The position numbers were made by a program, and so were the translations under genes. A model generated the notes under the pieces. The model searched no databases, was not told the origin of the DNA, and worked only from the letters and a program-made list of their open reading frames with translations. A stretch of 64,000 nucleotides of DNA from Cryptosporangium phraense (GTDB lineage Bacteria; Actinomycetota; Actinomycetes; Mycobacteriales; Cryptosporangiaceae): contig NZ_VIRS01000002.1 in assembly GCF_006912135.1 (NCBI RefSeq), positions 1 to 64,000 on the forward strand, in the 5' to 3' direction. This document shows, in pieces, positions 25,624 through 34,398 of this stretch. Within the stretch, counting starts at the first letter, position 1. Each line of letters opens with the position of its first letter.

Positions 25624-27156
25624 TTAGCGCGCCGCCGTGGGGTGTCCCGCGTCCGTCCCGGCCGGGGTCTGCTCCGGGCTGACCCGTTGCCCGGGGTGCT
25701 CCAGCGGCACGCGGACGCGGAACGTGGCGCCCTCGCCCGGTGCCGTCTCGACCCGGACCGTGCCGCCGTGCGCGGCGACCAGCGCGGCGACGATCGACAG
25801 GCCGAGGCCCGAGCCGCCGTGGGCCCGGCTCCGGGCCGGGTCCGTGCGGTAGAACCGCTCGAAGACCCGTTCGGCCTGCTCGGGAGTGAGCCCCGGCCCC
25901 TGGTCGGACACCGCGACCACGGCATCGCGCCGATCGACGCCGAGCCGGACCTCGACCGGCGTCCCGTCCGGGGTGTGGATCGTCGCGTTGGAGATCAGGT
26001 TGTCGAGCACCTGGCGCAGCCGTGGCCCGTCGCCGATGACGGTGAGCGGTACCTCGCTGTCGACGCGCAGCGTGATCGGGTGGGTGGGCGCGACGATCCG
26101 CGCGCCTTCGACCGCCTCGATGGCCAGCCGCAGCACGTCGACCGGCCGGGCCTCGATCGGACGCTGCTGGTCGAGCCGGGCCAGCAGCATGAGGTCGTCG
26201 ACGAGCAGCCCCATCCGGAGCGCCTCGGCCTCGATCTTCTGCATCACCCGGTCGACCGCCTCCCGGTCGTCGGGTACCGCGCCCTGGCGGTAGAGCTCGG
26301 AGAAGCCCCGGATCGACGTCAGGGGAGTGCGCAGTTCGTGGCTGGCGTCCGCGACGAACCGGCGCATCCGCTCCTCGGACGCCCGGGCACTGGCCTCGGA
26401 CGCCTCCCGGGCCGCGAACGCGGTCTCGATCTGTTCGAGCATCGAGTTCAGCGCGGTCGCCAGGCGTCCCACCTCGGTGCGGGCCCCGCCGGGCGGGACG
26501 CGCTGGCTCAGGTCGCCGCCGGCGATCGCCTCGGCGACGGTCTCGACCTCGCGGAGCCGGCGCAGGCTGGAGCGGACCATCGCCCAGCCCAGCCCGACCA
26601 GCGCCAGCAGCGTCACCACGCCGGTGCCGGCGTCGATGCCGACGAGCCGGGTGACGGTCGCGTCGATGTTGTCGAAGCTGATCGCGATGACCAACGTCCC
26701 CCGGCCGTCGTCGAGCTCGCGGACGAGCACCCGCCACTGACGTCCGCCGCTCACCGAACCGACGGTGAACGTGGTCTCGTCGAGGCGGCCGACCGTCGAC
26801 GCGTCGAGCGTCGGCAGGTCGGGGGCGGACTGGTCGCTGCCGGCGGGCCGGCTCAACCGGACGACCGGCCGGCCGGTCGGCGGCTGGTAGCGGACGTAGG
26901 AGCTGGTCGAGTCGTTGCTGGTCGAGCTGTTGCTGGACGTCTCGGGGAGATCGCGCGAGTACCGGCCGGCCATGCCCCGGATCTGGTGGTCGAGGCGCTC
27001 GATCAGGTAACCGCGGAGCGCGACCGTGCCGGTCACCCCGGTGACGAGCAGCGCGATCGACAGCAGCACGACCAGCGCGGCCACCAGCTTGACGCCGAGC
27101 GGCAGCAGATCGGGCGCGGCCTTGAGCGCGCCGAGCAGGCGCCTGGGCCGACTCAA
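25624..27156 (-). CDS. two-component sensor histidine kinase
   Basis: A 510-residue membrane kinase. Two TM helices (about 20-45 and 165-185) flank an extracytoplasmic sensor domain. HAMP follows, then HisKA with ADASHELRTPLTSIRGFSE (phospho-His), and a HATPase domain with N-type DNLISNATIHTP and G motifs DQGPGLTPEQ and GSGLGLSIVAAL. I choose the TTG at 27156, which overlaps the response-regulator stop by 4 bases (TTGA); the frame upstream lies within the regulator gene in another frame. The pair resembles actinobacterial TcrXY/MprAB systems. The stimulus is unknown. Confidence 0.92.
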   Translation of the reverse strand: MSRPRRLLGALKAAPDLLPLGVKLVAALVVLLSIALLVTGVTGTVALRGYLIERLDHQIRGMAGRYSRDLPETSSNSSTSNDSTSSYVRYQPPTGRPVVRLSRPAGSDQSAPDLPTLDASTVGRLDETTFTVGSVSGGRQWRVLVRELDDGRGTLVIAISFDNIDATVTRLVGIDAGTGVVTLLALVGLGWAMVRSSLRRLREVETVAEAIAGGDLSQRVPPGGARTEVGRLATALNSMLEQIETAFAAREASEASARASEERMRRFVADASHELRTPLTSIRGFSELYRQGAVPDDREAVDRVMQKIEAEALRMGLLVDDLMLLARLDQQRPIEARPVDVLRLAIEAVEGARIVAPTHPITLRVDSEVPLTVIGDGPRLRQVLDNLISNATIHTPDGTPVEVRLGVDRRDAVVAVSDQGPGLTPEQAERVFERFYRTDPARSRAHGGSGLGLSIVAALVAAHGGTVRVETAPGEGATFRVRVPLEHPGQRVSPEQTPAGTDAGHPTAAR

Positions 27157-27893
27157 GAGCGAGGGACCCTCAGCGCGTAACCGACGCCCCGGATCGTGTG
27201 GATCAAGCGGGGCTCGGTGGTGTCGACCTTTTTCCGCAAATACGACACGTACGACTCGACGATGTTGGAGTCGCGCCCGAAATCGTAATGCCAGACGTGG
27301 TCGAGAATCGTGGCCTTCGACAACGCCTTTCCGGGGTTGTCGAGGAAATACTGGAGCAGCCGGAATTCGGTGGGGGAGAGCGTGACCTGCTTGCCGGCTT
27401 TCCACACCTCGTGGGTCTCGCGGTCGACCTCGATGTCGGCGAACGCCGAGCGCGCCGAGGCGTCGGAGATCCGTTCGGGCACGGTGGACGCGGTCGGGAC
27501 CTCGGCGACCCGGCGCAGCACCGCGCGGACCCGGGCGAGCACCTCACCGAGGCTGAACGGTTTCGTGACGTAATCGTCGGCGCCGAGCGTCAGGCCGCTG
27601 ATCTTGTCGTCGGTGCCGTCGCGGGCGGTGAGGAACAGGACCGGGATGCGGGTGCCCGAGCCGCGCAGCAGGCGCAGCACCTCGAAGCCGTCCATGTCCG
27701 GCAGCATCACGTCCAGGACGATCAGGTCCGGGGTGAACTCGCTGGTCGCGGCCACGGCCGCTCGCCCGCTCGTCGCGGTGCGGACCTCGAAGCCGGCGTA
27801 GCTGAGGCTGGTGTCGAGCAGTTCGACGATGTTCGGTTCGTCGTCGACGATCAGCAGACGGGCCTCGGGGGCCGCGGCCTCGTGTTCGGCCAT
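27153..27893 (-). CDS. OmpR family response regulator
   Basis: A 246-residue response regulator. The receiver domain has the acidic pair in LIVDDEPN, phospho-acceptor Asp in LIVLDVMLPDMDGF, and the Lys in DDYVTKPFS. The C-terminal winged helix has TLSPTEFRLLQYFLDNPGK and the recognition-helix region SNIVESYVSYLRKKVD. I start it at the ATG at 27893, with GAGGAG just upstream; an ATG at 27935 or 27932 would add a variable N-terminus. It is cotranscribed with the kinase that follows. Confidence 0.93.
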   Translation of the reverse strand: MAEHEAAAPEARLLIVDDEPNIVELLDTSLSYAGFEVRTATSGRAAVAATSEFTPDLIVLDVMLPDMDGFEVLRLLRGSGTRIPVLFLTARDGTDDKISGLTLGADDYVTKPFSLGEVLARVRAVLRRVAEVPTASTVPERISDASARSAFADIEVDRETHEVWKAGKQVTLSPTEFRLLQYFLDNPGKALSKATILDHVWHYDFGRDSNIVESYVSYLRKKVDTTEPRLIHTIRGVGYALRVPRS

Positions 27894-27965
27894 GGCGCTC
27901 CTCGGACGGACGGAAGTACTCAGGGTGGTCATCATCCCATTCCGTCCGGGGAGCAGGCGAACAGG

Positions 27966-28142
27966 TCAGTTCTCCCGGGTCACGATGCTGATCATCGTGA
28001 ACATGCTGCCCGCGAACAAAGACACCAGGAAGATGAAGAGCGACATCCGGATGTCGTGCGCGAACTGGTAGAACAGCACGGCCAGAGCCAGGGCGGCGAC
28101 GACGACGAGCGCGCCGCGAACGGCGTTGGAGTTCTTGTTCAC
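27966..28142 (-). CDS. small two-helix membrane protein
   Basis: A 58-residue protein, almost entirely two TM helices (ALVVVAALALAVLFYQFA and MSLFIFLVSLFAGSMFTMI) with a short charged loop between them. I use the GTG at 28142 because the helix pattern begins there; an ATG at 28208 in the same frame is possible. It lies 72 bases upstream of the response regulator on the same strand, so it may be a small accessory to the two-component system. I do not recognise the family. Confidence 0.6.
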   Translation of the reverse strand: MNKNSNAVRGALVVVAALALAVLFYQFAHDIRMSLFIFLVSLFAGSMFTMISIVTREN

Positions 28143-28358
28143 GGGGGCAACGGTTCCACGGAATGACGCGATCCAGTCGTCGCCAAAGGCAATTCCTGCC
28201 AAGCCCATAGGACGCTCATAGGCTCGGTCGGCCGATCGGGAGAAGATTGTGAGAAAACTGCGTAACGCGCGCAGCGAATGCTCAGTTTCTCAGCGTTCTT
28301 TGATCGTTCGCACAGGCGCTTAACGTTTGAGAAATGACCAGCGCCTACCGTGGGGCGC

Positions 28359-29192
28359 ATGGACGAATCGGTGTTCACTCCCGGCGACGGGCTCGACGCG
28401 ATCGAGGCCTCCTACCGGCAGGCCGGGTTCGTGCTCCTGCGCGGTCTCTTCTCCGACGAGTTGATGGCCGCGATGGAGATCGAGTGCGCCGACGCCCAGC
28501 GTCGGGTGCTGTCCGGTGAGTTACCCGAGCGGTACGGCGCCGCCCAGTACCTCGACGACGCCAGCAAGATCGAGCGCTTCGTCAACTACGTCCAGCAGGT
28601 GCAGGAGGTCTCGCCCGCGGTGCTGGCCGCCGCCACCGACCCGGCCCTGGTCGCGATCATCCACCGGCTGATCGGGGCGGACGCCTGGCTGGCCGGCCCG
28701 GGCAAGCAGGGCATCGTCTACCAGGACGCCCGCCCGGGCAAGGAGTCCGGCTACACCCGGATCGGCTGGCACTCCGACTGGCAGGCGTCGCCGAGCCTCG
28801 ACATCTGGCCGTCCACCGCGTTCACGTTCCACCTCGACGGCACCAGCCCGGCCAACGGCTTCCTGCGCGTCGTCCCCGGGAGTCATCGGTGGGCGACGCC
28901 CGCGCCCTACCGGAACGTCAACAACGTCGAGGTGCCGGCGGACGCGAAGCCGGCCGGCGGGTACACCGACGAACCGCCGCCGTTCCCGATGCCGCTCGGC
29001 TTCGAGAAGGTCCCGGGCGAGATCGGCGTCTACGCCGACCCCGGCGACGTCATCCTGCACGACGCCTATCTGTGGCACTCGGCCGCGCGGGCCACCGACG
29101 ACGAGGGCATTCGCCGGCACGTGCGGTCGGGCTACTTCAGCGGTGATCCGACGCAGACCCGCGATCAGTTCCTCAAGAACGCGGCTCGCTGA
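28359..29192 (+). CDS. phytanoyl-CoA dioxygenase (PhyH) family protein
   Basis: A 277-residue Fe(II)/2-oxoglutarate oxygenase-like protein. Metal ligands are visible as HxD in IGWHSDWQASP and the distal His in AYLWHSAARAT; GFLRVVPGSHRW is the family's usual strand-turn. Family members hydroxylate phytanoyl-CoA, ectoine or natural products. ThpD-type ectoine hydroxylase is possible, but no ect genes are near. The ATG at 28359 is preferred; a GTG at 28350 is in frame. The upstream gap holds an inverted repeat (TGAGAAAACTG at 28250 / CAGTTTCTCA at 28283). It converges with the TetR gene and overlaps it by 20 bases. Confidence 0.85.
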   Translation: MDESVFTPGDGLDAIEASYRQAGFVLLRGLFSDELMAAMEIECADAQRRVLSGELPERYGAAQYLDDASKIERFVNYVQQVQEVSPAVLAAATDPALVAIIHRLIGADAWLAGPGKQGIVYQDARPGKESGYTRIGWHSDWQASPSLDIWPSTAFTFHLDGTSPANGFLRVVPGSHRWATPAPYRNVNNVEVPADAKPAGGYTDEPPPFPMPLGFEKVPGEIGVYADPGDVILHDAYLWHSAARATDDEGIRRHVRSGYFSGDPTQTRDQFLKNAAR

Positions 29193-29739
29193 GGGTTCGC
29201 TCGAGCCGGCGGACCTGGGCCCTCATCACGTCGGGGTCGCGCAGCGCGTTGGCGAGTACCGCGCCGCCTTGTATACCGGCGAACAGCGCCACCGCGTCGG
29301 CGCGCGGCTGGGGCGAGTCGAGCGCGGCGAACTGCTGCTCGGCCCAGTCGAGGATGCGCGCGATCGGGCCGGTCGCTTCCGCGTCCAGGCCGTCGTCGCG
29401 ACGGCCGAGCTCGGAGACCAGGCTGCCGAGCGGGCAGCCGAAGCGGGCGACGACGTCGCTCATGTCGTCCCAGCGGCGCAGCAGACCGGTGAGGCGCTGG
29501 GCCGGGTGAGTGGAGCGGCCGTCGAGCGCGGTGAGCATCTCGCCGACCTGGTCCAGCTGGGCCGCGATCACGGCCCGGACCAGGTCGTCCTTGGTCTTGA
29601 AGTAGTAGTAGATGTTGCCGACCGGCACGCCGGACGCCTCGGCGACGTGCGCGAGCGTGGTGGCCTCGACGCCTTGCCGATAGAGCATCTCGGCCGCGCC
29701 GCCGACCAGCTTGGCCCGCTTGTTCGCTGAGTCAGTCAT
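29173..29739 (-). CDS. TetR/AcrR family regulator
   Basis: A 188-residue repressor. The N-terminal helix-turn-helix region is TTLAHVAEASGVPVGNIYYYFKTKDDLVRAV, the standard TetR signature; the rest is a ligand-binding helical domain that resembles the YcdC/AcrR-like types (GCPLGSLVSELG). One operator-like repeat overlaps its own start codon and a strong palindrome lies just upstream in the divergent promoter. It therefore probably represses itself and the FhuF-like gene at 29820, which it faces. Confidence 0.92.
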   Translation of the reverse strand: MTDSANKRAKLVGGAAEMLYRQGVEATTLAHVAEASGVPVGNIYYYFKTKDDLVRAVIAAQLDQVGEMLTALDGRSTHPAQRLTGLLRRWDDMSDVVARFGCPLGSLVSELGRRDDGLDAEATGPIARILDWAEQQFAALDSPQPRADAVALFAGIQGGAVLANALRDPDVMRAQVRRLERTLSEPRS

Positions 29740-29748
29740 CTCACTGAC
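29731..29748. promoter_or_regulatory. inverted repeat overlapping the TetR start codon
   Basis: GTCAGT (29731-29736) and ACTGAC (29743-29748) form a dyad with a 6-base spacer that covers the TetR ATG. The same half-sites occur in the larger palindrome 12 bases further on, so both are probably bound by the TetR protein. Confidence 0.65.
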
Positions 29749-29759
29749 AAGGTAGCTGG

Positions 29760-29783
29760 CTAGTCAGTCGGACGACTGACTAG
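29760..29783. promoter_or_regulatory. 24-bp TetR operator
   Basis: Two perfect 11-base arms, CTAGTCAGTCG and CGACTGACTAG, are separated by GA. The dyad lies in the divergent gap between the TetR gene and the FhuF-like gene at 29820. It contains the GTCAG/CTGAC half-sites seen again at the TetR start codon. Confidence 0.85.
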
Positions 29784-29819
29784 CGACCTCACGGCGTGTC
29801 GAGCAGGTAGCGTCGGGGC

Positions 29820-30440
29820 GTGGACGTGGTCGGGGCGCTCCGGGAGGCCGGGAAGCTCGGGGGCTACTTCGCGCTCGGGTCCGGCGCCGGCCGGCCGGTC
29901 AGCGATCTTCACGACCCCGACTCCGACGCCCTCGACCGGCTGATCGACGAGGTCACGGCCGCGATCGGGGCTCCCGAGCCACGGATCGGGGCGTCGATCC
30001 TGTTCCAGGGGTTCGCGGCGCGCCTCTGGTCGCTGACGCTCGGACCCTTGTCGATCGCCGGGGTCGTGCCCGATCTGGCCCCCGACCGGCTGTGGTGGCG
30101 GTCCGCGAACGGCTCGCTCACGCTCGGCCTCGAGCCGGTCGAAGCCACCGCCGACGGCGTCTTCCGCACGGTCGTCGATCAGCACCTGCTCCCGCTGGTG
30201 GACGCCACCCAGCAGCGCGTTCGGCTGCCCACCGCACTCCTGTGGGGCAATGCGGCCTCAGCGCTGGTCGGCACCGTACGGGTACTGAACACCGCCCGGG
30301 GCTGGGACAGCGCCCGCGACCTGCTCGAACGCGGCCCCTTGCGAGGCACCCTGGCCGGGCCCGATTTACAGCGGCGGAGCTGCTGCCTCTTCTACCGCGT
30401 CCCGCACGGCGGCCTGTGCGGCGATTGCGCACTCCGCTGA
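29820..30440 (+). CDS. FhuF-like (2Fe-2S)-binding protein
   Basis: A 206-residue protein whose C-terminus, RRSCCLFYRVPHGGLCGDCALR in two adjoining parts, carries the Cys-Cys-x10-Cys-x2-Cys pattern of FhuF-type iron-sulfur reductases; these release iron from imported siderophores by reducing it. The N-terminal part (LFQGFAARLWSLTLG, LWWRSANGSL) also fits FhuF relatives. The start is a GTG after GGGGC. The TetR operator sits directly in its promoter region. It is followed 50 bases later by cobF. No siderophore transporter is nearby. Confidence 0.8.
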   Translation: MDVVGALREAGKLGGYFALGSGAGRPVSDLHDPDSDALDRLIDEVTAAIGAPEPRIGASILFQGFAARLWSLTLGPLSIAGVVPDLAPDRLWWRSANGSLTLGLEPVEATADGVFRTVVDQHLLPLVDATQQRVRLPTALLWGNAASALVGTVRVLNTARGWDSARDLLERGPLRGTLAGPDLQRRSCCLFYRVPHGGLCGDCALR

Positions 30441-30490
30441 CCCCGCCGTCGCCGCCTGTGTGGCCGCGCTCACGCCGTAGCCTTCTCGGC

Positions 30491-31258
30491 GTGCGACACA
30501 TTCGGGTCATCGGCGTCGGGGCGGGCGATCCGGGGCTGCTCACCGTCGAAGCGGTCAAGGCGCTCCGCAGCGTCGAAGTGTTCCTGGTCCTCGACAAGGG
30601 TGAGACGACCGCCGAGCTGACCGCCGCCCGGCAGGCGATCCTGGAGCGCTACCTGGACACCTACCGCATCGCGCTGATCGCCGACCCACCCCGCGACCGC
30701 ACCGCGGCCAACTACGAAGGCGCCGTCGAGGCCTGGCGGGACGCCCGGTCGATGGCGGTCGAGCACGCGCTGCGCACCGAGGTCGGCGAGAAGGGGACCG
30801 CGGGGCTCCTGGTCTGGGGCGACCCGGCGCTCTACGACGGCACGATCACGATGCTCGACACGATCGTCGCCCGGGGCCAGGTGCCGCTCAAGTACGACGT
30901 CCTCCCGGGCATCAGCAGCGTGCAACTGCTCGCCGCCCGCCACCGGATCACGCTCACCCGCACCGCGGGGGCCGTCCAGATCACCACCGGCCGCCGGGTC
31001 GCGGCCGGCCACCACGACGAAGACACCGACGTCGTCGTGATGCTCGACGCGCACCTGGCCTGCGAACGGTTCCGCGGCCAGGGCGCCGACCTCTACTGGG
31101 GCGCCTACCTGGGCACCGCCGACGAGGTCCTGATCGCCGGCCCGCTCGACGAGATCCTGCCCCACGTCACCGAGAAGCGCGCCCGGCTGCGCGAGGCCAA
31201 GGGCTGGATCATGGACACCTACCTGGTGCGCCGGGGAGGGTCCAAACCCCCCGTGTGA
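30491..31258 (+). CDS. cobF: precorrin-6A synthase (deacetylating)
   Basis: A 255-residue SAM-dependent methyltransferase of the tetrapyrrole methylase fold. IRVIGVGAGDPGLLTVEAV at the N-terminus, LVWGDPALYDG in the middle and VLPGISSVQLLAARH match CobF, which adds the C-1 methyl with loss of the C-20 acetyl on the aerobic cobalamin path in the cytoplasm. The GTG at 30491 is chosen because the family starts here (RHIRVIG); the longer frame overlaps the FhuF-like gene. It stands away from other cob genes, so the rest of the pathway is elsewhere. Confidence 0.88.
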   Translation: MRHIRVIGVGAGDPGLLTVEAVKALRSVEVFLVLDKGETTAELTAARQAILERYLDTYRIALIADPPRDRTAANYEGAVEAWRDARSMAVEHALRTEVGEKGTAGLLVWGDPALYDGTITMLDTIVARGQVPLKYDVLPGISSVQLLAARHRITLTRTAGAVQITTGRRVAAGHHDEDTDVVVMLDAHLACERFRGQGADLYWGAYLGTADEVLIAGPLDEILPHVTEKRARLREAKGWIMDTYLVRRGGSKPPV

Positions 31259-31269
31259 GTATGGCGAGC

Positions 31270-32202
31270 ATGAAGTTGCGCGTATTCACTGAGCCCCAGC
31301 AGGGTGCCGACTACGAGACGCTCCTCGCGGTCGCCAAGACCGCCGAGGACCTCGGCTACGAGGCCTTCTTCCGTTCCGACCACTATCTGGCGATGGGTGG
31401 CGTCGACGGGCTGCCCGGCCCCACCGACACCTGGATCACGCTCGGCGCGATCGCCCGGGAGACCTCCCGGATCCGGCTGGGCACGCTCGTGACCTCGGCG
31501 ACGTTCCGCTACCCGGGTCCGCTGGCGGTCGCGGTCGCGCAGGTCGACCGGATGAGCGGCGGCCGGGTCGACTTCGGCCTCGGCGCCGGCTGGTTCGAGG
31601 CCGAGCACAAGGCCTACGCGCTCCCGTTCCCGCCGGTCGGCGAGCGTTTCGACCGGCTCGAGGAGCAGCTCGAGATCATCACCGGCCTGTGGGGCACGCC
31701 CGAGGGCGAGACCTACTCGTTCGACGGCAAGCACTACCAGATCGTCGACTCGCCGGCCCTGCCGAAGCCGGCCCAGAGCTCGCGCCCGCCGATCGTCATC
31801 GGCGGTAAGGGCAAGAAGCGGACGCCGGCGCTCACCGTGAAGTACGCCGACGAGTTCAACGTCCCGTTCGACTCGGTCGAGGCGGTCAAGGCCCAGTTCG
31901 ACGTCGTCCGGGAGGCCTGCGAGCAGGCCGGTCGCGACCCGAAGGAGCTGGTGTTCTCGGCCGCGCAGATCGTCGTCTGCGGTAAGGACGACGCCGAGGT
32001 CGCCCGCCGGGCCGCGGCCGTCGGCCGGGACGTCGAGGAGCTCAAGCAGAACGGCGCCTGCGGGACGCCGGACGAGGTCGCAGCGAAGCTGCGCCAGTAC
32101 GCCGAGGTCGGCGCCGAGCGGGCCTACCTGCAGTTCCTCGACCTCAGCGACCTGGACCACCTGGCCCTGGTCGCCGAGCAGGTCGCGCCGCAGCTCGCCT
32201 GA
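31270..32202 (+). CDS. LLM class F420-dependent oxidoreductase
   Basis: A 310-residue bacterial-luciferase-like TIM barrel of the kind that in actinobacteria usually uses coenzyme F420. KLRVFTEPQQGADYETLLAVA opens it; RIRLGTLVTSATFRYPGPLAV and GRVDFGLGAGWFEAEH are characteristic. The substrate is unknown. Starts at 31255 (GTG), 31261 (ATG) and 31270 (ATG) are all in frame; I use 31270, which matches the usual MKLRVF beginning. It follows cobF by 11 bases and ends at a strong hairpin. Confidence 0.87.
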   Translation: MKLRVFTEPQQGADYETLLAVAKTAEDLGYEAFFRSDHYLAMGGVDGLPGPTDTWITLGAIARETSRIRLGTLVTSATFRYPGPLAVAVAQVDRMSGGRVDFGLGAGWFEAEHKAYALPFPPVGERFDRLEEQLEIITGLWGTPEGETYSFDGKHYQIVDSPALPKPAQSSRPPIVIGGKGKKRTPALTVKYADEFNVPFDSVEAVKAQFDVVREACEQAGRDPKELVFSAAQIVVCGKDDAEVARRAAAVGRDVEELKQNGACGTPDEVAAKLRQYAEVGAERAYLQFLDLSDLDHLALVAEQVAPQLA

Positions 32203-32206
32203 CCAT

Positions 32207-32236
32207 CCCCGGGGCGCGCCAGAGCGCGCCCCGGGG
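32207..32236. terminator. strong bidirectional hairpin terminator
   Basis: A perfect 13-bp stem (CCCCGGGGCGCGC and its complement) closes a 4-base loop CAGA. It fills the gap between the convergent LLM oxidoreductase and prolyl oligopeptidase genes. No T-run follows on either strand, as is usual in high-GC actinobacteria. Confidence 0.85.
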
Positions 32237-32240
32237 AACG

Positions 32241-34289
32241 TCACCCCAACCGGTCCCAGAGAAAAGCGAACGACAGCGCCCGCATGAACGCCCGCTGCTC
32301 GTTGTTGCTCGCTCCGCCGTGGCCGCCCTCGATGTTCTCGTAGTAGTCGACGGGATACCCGAGCTGCTCCAACCGGGCCACGAACTTCCGCGCGTGCCCG
32401 GGATGCACCCGGTCGTCCCGGGTCGACGTCGTGACCAGCAGCGGCGGATACGGCCGCTCCCGCGCGAGCAGGTGGTACGGGGAGAACGTCTGGATGAACT
32501 CCCACTGCGCCGGGTCGTCCGGATCGCCGTACTCGGCCATCCACGAGGCTCCGGCCAGCAGCGTGTGGTAGCGGCGCATGTCCAGCAGCGGCACCTGGAT
32601 GACGACCGCGCCGAACAGCTGCGGGTACTGGGTGTACATGTTGCCGGTCAGCAGCCCGCCGTTGCTCCCGCCGGTGACGCCGAGCTGCCCGGCCGTCGTG
32701 ATCCCGCGGGACGCCAGGTCCTCGGCGACCGCGGCGAAGTCCTCGTAGGCCCGCGGACGCTTCTCCTTCAGCGCGGCCTGGTGCCAGCGCGGGCCGTACT
32801 CGCCGCCGCCCCGGATGTTCGCCACCACGTACACGCCTCCGCGGGCCAGCCAGGCCCGGCCCAGCCCGCCGTCGTACCCGGGCACCATCGGGATCTCGAA
32901 CCCGCCGTACCCGGTGAGCAGCGTTGGCAGGGGCTCATCGCGAACCGGCCCGACGACGAAATACGGAATTCGGGTGCCATCGGCCGACACAGCGAAGTGC
33001 TGCGCCACCGACATGCCCGCCGCATCGAACCGGGCCGGCGACCGCTTGAGCACCTCGCCCGACTCCGGGCTCCCGGCCACGTACCGGTGCAGCGACGGCG
33101 GGGTCAGGAAGCCGTCGACCGCGAGCAGGTACTCGTCGCCGTGGTAGCGGTCGGTCGAGGCCACCCGGACCGTGCTCCACTCCGGGATCGACGCCGACGG
33201 CGTCCGCGTCCAGCCGGACGGGCCTGGCTGCAGCACGTCCAGGCTCGGGCGGACGTCGACCAGCGAGCTGAGCAGCAGCGCGTGTTCGGTCCAGGAGTAC
33301 GACAGCAGCGCCGACCGGTCGTCGGGCGCGAACAGCACGTCGAACTCGCGGTGGCCCGCGCGGAACCGCTCGAAGTCGATGACCAGCAGCGACCCCGCGG
33401 TGTAGGCCTCCCACGACGTGCGCAGCTCGACCAGGAGGTGCCCGGCGTGCACGCTGATCTCGGCGTCGTCCGGGACGTCCACCGGCACCGGGTCGTCGCC
33501 GGTCAGCAGGTACCGCTTGCGGTGGTAGAAGTCGATGCTCCGGTAGACGAAGTCCAGACCGGACAGTGGGTCCCGGAACGCCGACACGGACACGTCGGAC
33601 GACTCACCCTCGAAGACCGTGACGGCCTCTTCGAGGGGCGTTCCTCGGGTCCAACGTTTGACCAGTCGCGGGTAGCCGGAATCAGTCATCGAGCCCACGC
33701 CGAAGTCGGTGCCGACGTAGAGCGTGTCCTCGTCGATCCAGCCGACGCTGCTCTTCGCCTCGGGCAGCGTGAACCCGTCCGGCACGAACGCCTTGGCGAC
33801 CGGGTCGAACTCCCGGGTCACGTCCGCGTCCGAGCCGCCGACCGAGAGCGAGATCAGGCACTTCCGGTAACTCGGCGCGAGGAACGACGCCCCGTGCCAC
33901 ACCCAGTTCTGGTCCTCGTCCCGGGCCAGCGCGTCGACGTCGATCAGGACGTCCCAGTCGGGTTTGTCGTTGCGGTACTGCTCGAGCGTCGTCCGGCGCC
34001 AGAGGCCGCGCGGGTTCGCCGCGTCCTGCCAGAAGTTGTAGAGGTATTCGCCGCGGCGGGTCACGTACGGGATCCGCGTCTCGGCGTCCAAGACCTCGCG
34101 GATCTCGGTCTGGATCTCGGTGAACCGGGGCGAGTCGCCGTAGTCGGCGAGCGTCCGCGTGTTGTGCTGCCGGGCCCACTCGAGGGGGCCGTCCCCGGTG
34201 ACGTCTTCGAGCCACCGATATGGGTCGTTACTATCCGTTGACTCGGGTCTGTCCGTTTCTGCTGGTTGCGGCGTTTCAGTCGATTCCAC
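32241..34289 (-). CDS. prolyl oligopeptidase family serine peptidase (S9A)
   Basis: A 682-residue enzyme of the usual length. An N-terminal seven-bladed propeller region (PYRWLEDVTGDGPLEWARQHN and LWRRTTLEQYR are S9A-like) precedes the hydrolase domain. The triad is Ser in TGGSNGGLLTG, Asp in TSTRDDRVHPGHARKF, and His in IEGGHGGASN. It cuts short peptides after proline, or acts on related substrates. No signal peptide is seen at the GTG at 34289; AAGGAG lies 12 bases upstream. It is divergent from the acyltransferase gene with a 109-base shared promoter region. Confidence 0.9.
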   Translation of the reverse strand: MESTETPQPAETDRPESTDSNDPYRWLEDVTGDGPLEWARQHNTRTLADYGDSPRFTEIQTEIREVLDAETRIPYVTRRGEYLYNFWQDAANPRGLWRRTTLEQYRNDKPDWDVLIDVDALARDEDQNWVWHGASFLAPSYRKCLISLSVGGSDADVTREFDPVAKAFVPDGFTLPEAKSSVGWIDEDTLYVGTDFGVGSMTDSGYPRLVKRWTRGTPLEEAVTVFEGESSDVSVSAFRDPLSGLDFVYRSIDFYHRKRYLLTGDDPVPVDVPDDAEISVHAGHLLVELRTSWEAYTAGSLLVIDFERFRAGHREFDVLFAPDDRSALLSYSWTEHALLLSSLVDVRPSLDVLQPGPSGWTRTPSASIPEWSTVRVASTDRYHGDEYLLAVDGFLTPPSLHRYVAGSPESGEVLKRSPARFDAAGMSVAQHFAVSADGTRIPYFVVGPVRDEPLPTLLTGYGGFEIPMVPGYDGGLGRAWLARGGVYVVANIRGGGEYGPRWHQAALKEKRPRAYEDFAAVAEDLASRGITTAGQLGVTGGSNGGLLTGNMYTQYPQLFGAVVIQVPLLDMRRYHTLLAGASWMAEYGDPDDPAQWEFIQTFSPYHLLARERPYPPLLVTTSTRDDRVHPGHARKFVARLEQLGYPVDYYENIEGGHGGASNNEQRAFMRALSFAFLWDRLG

Positions 34290-34398
34290 GGTGACAGTCT
34301 GCTCCTTGGAAACCAGCCACGTGCCCGACGGTTGGGGGTCGCAATTTTCCCCGGATTCTTGCCCATCCTTACCGGCGAGTAATGGCAGAATCACCGCC

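Noticed and set aside
24112-27180. 1022-codon open frame on the plus strand
   Set aside because: It is antisense to the Vps62-like and histidine kinase genes, is Arg/Pro/Gly-rich with no recognisable domain, and is a codon-bias shadow of GC-rich genes.
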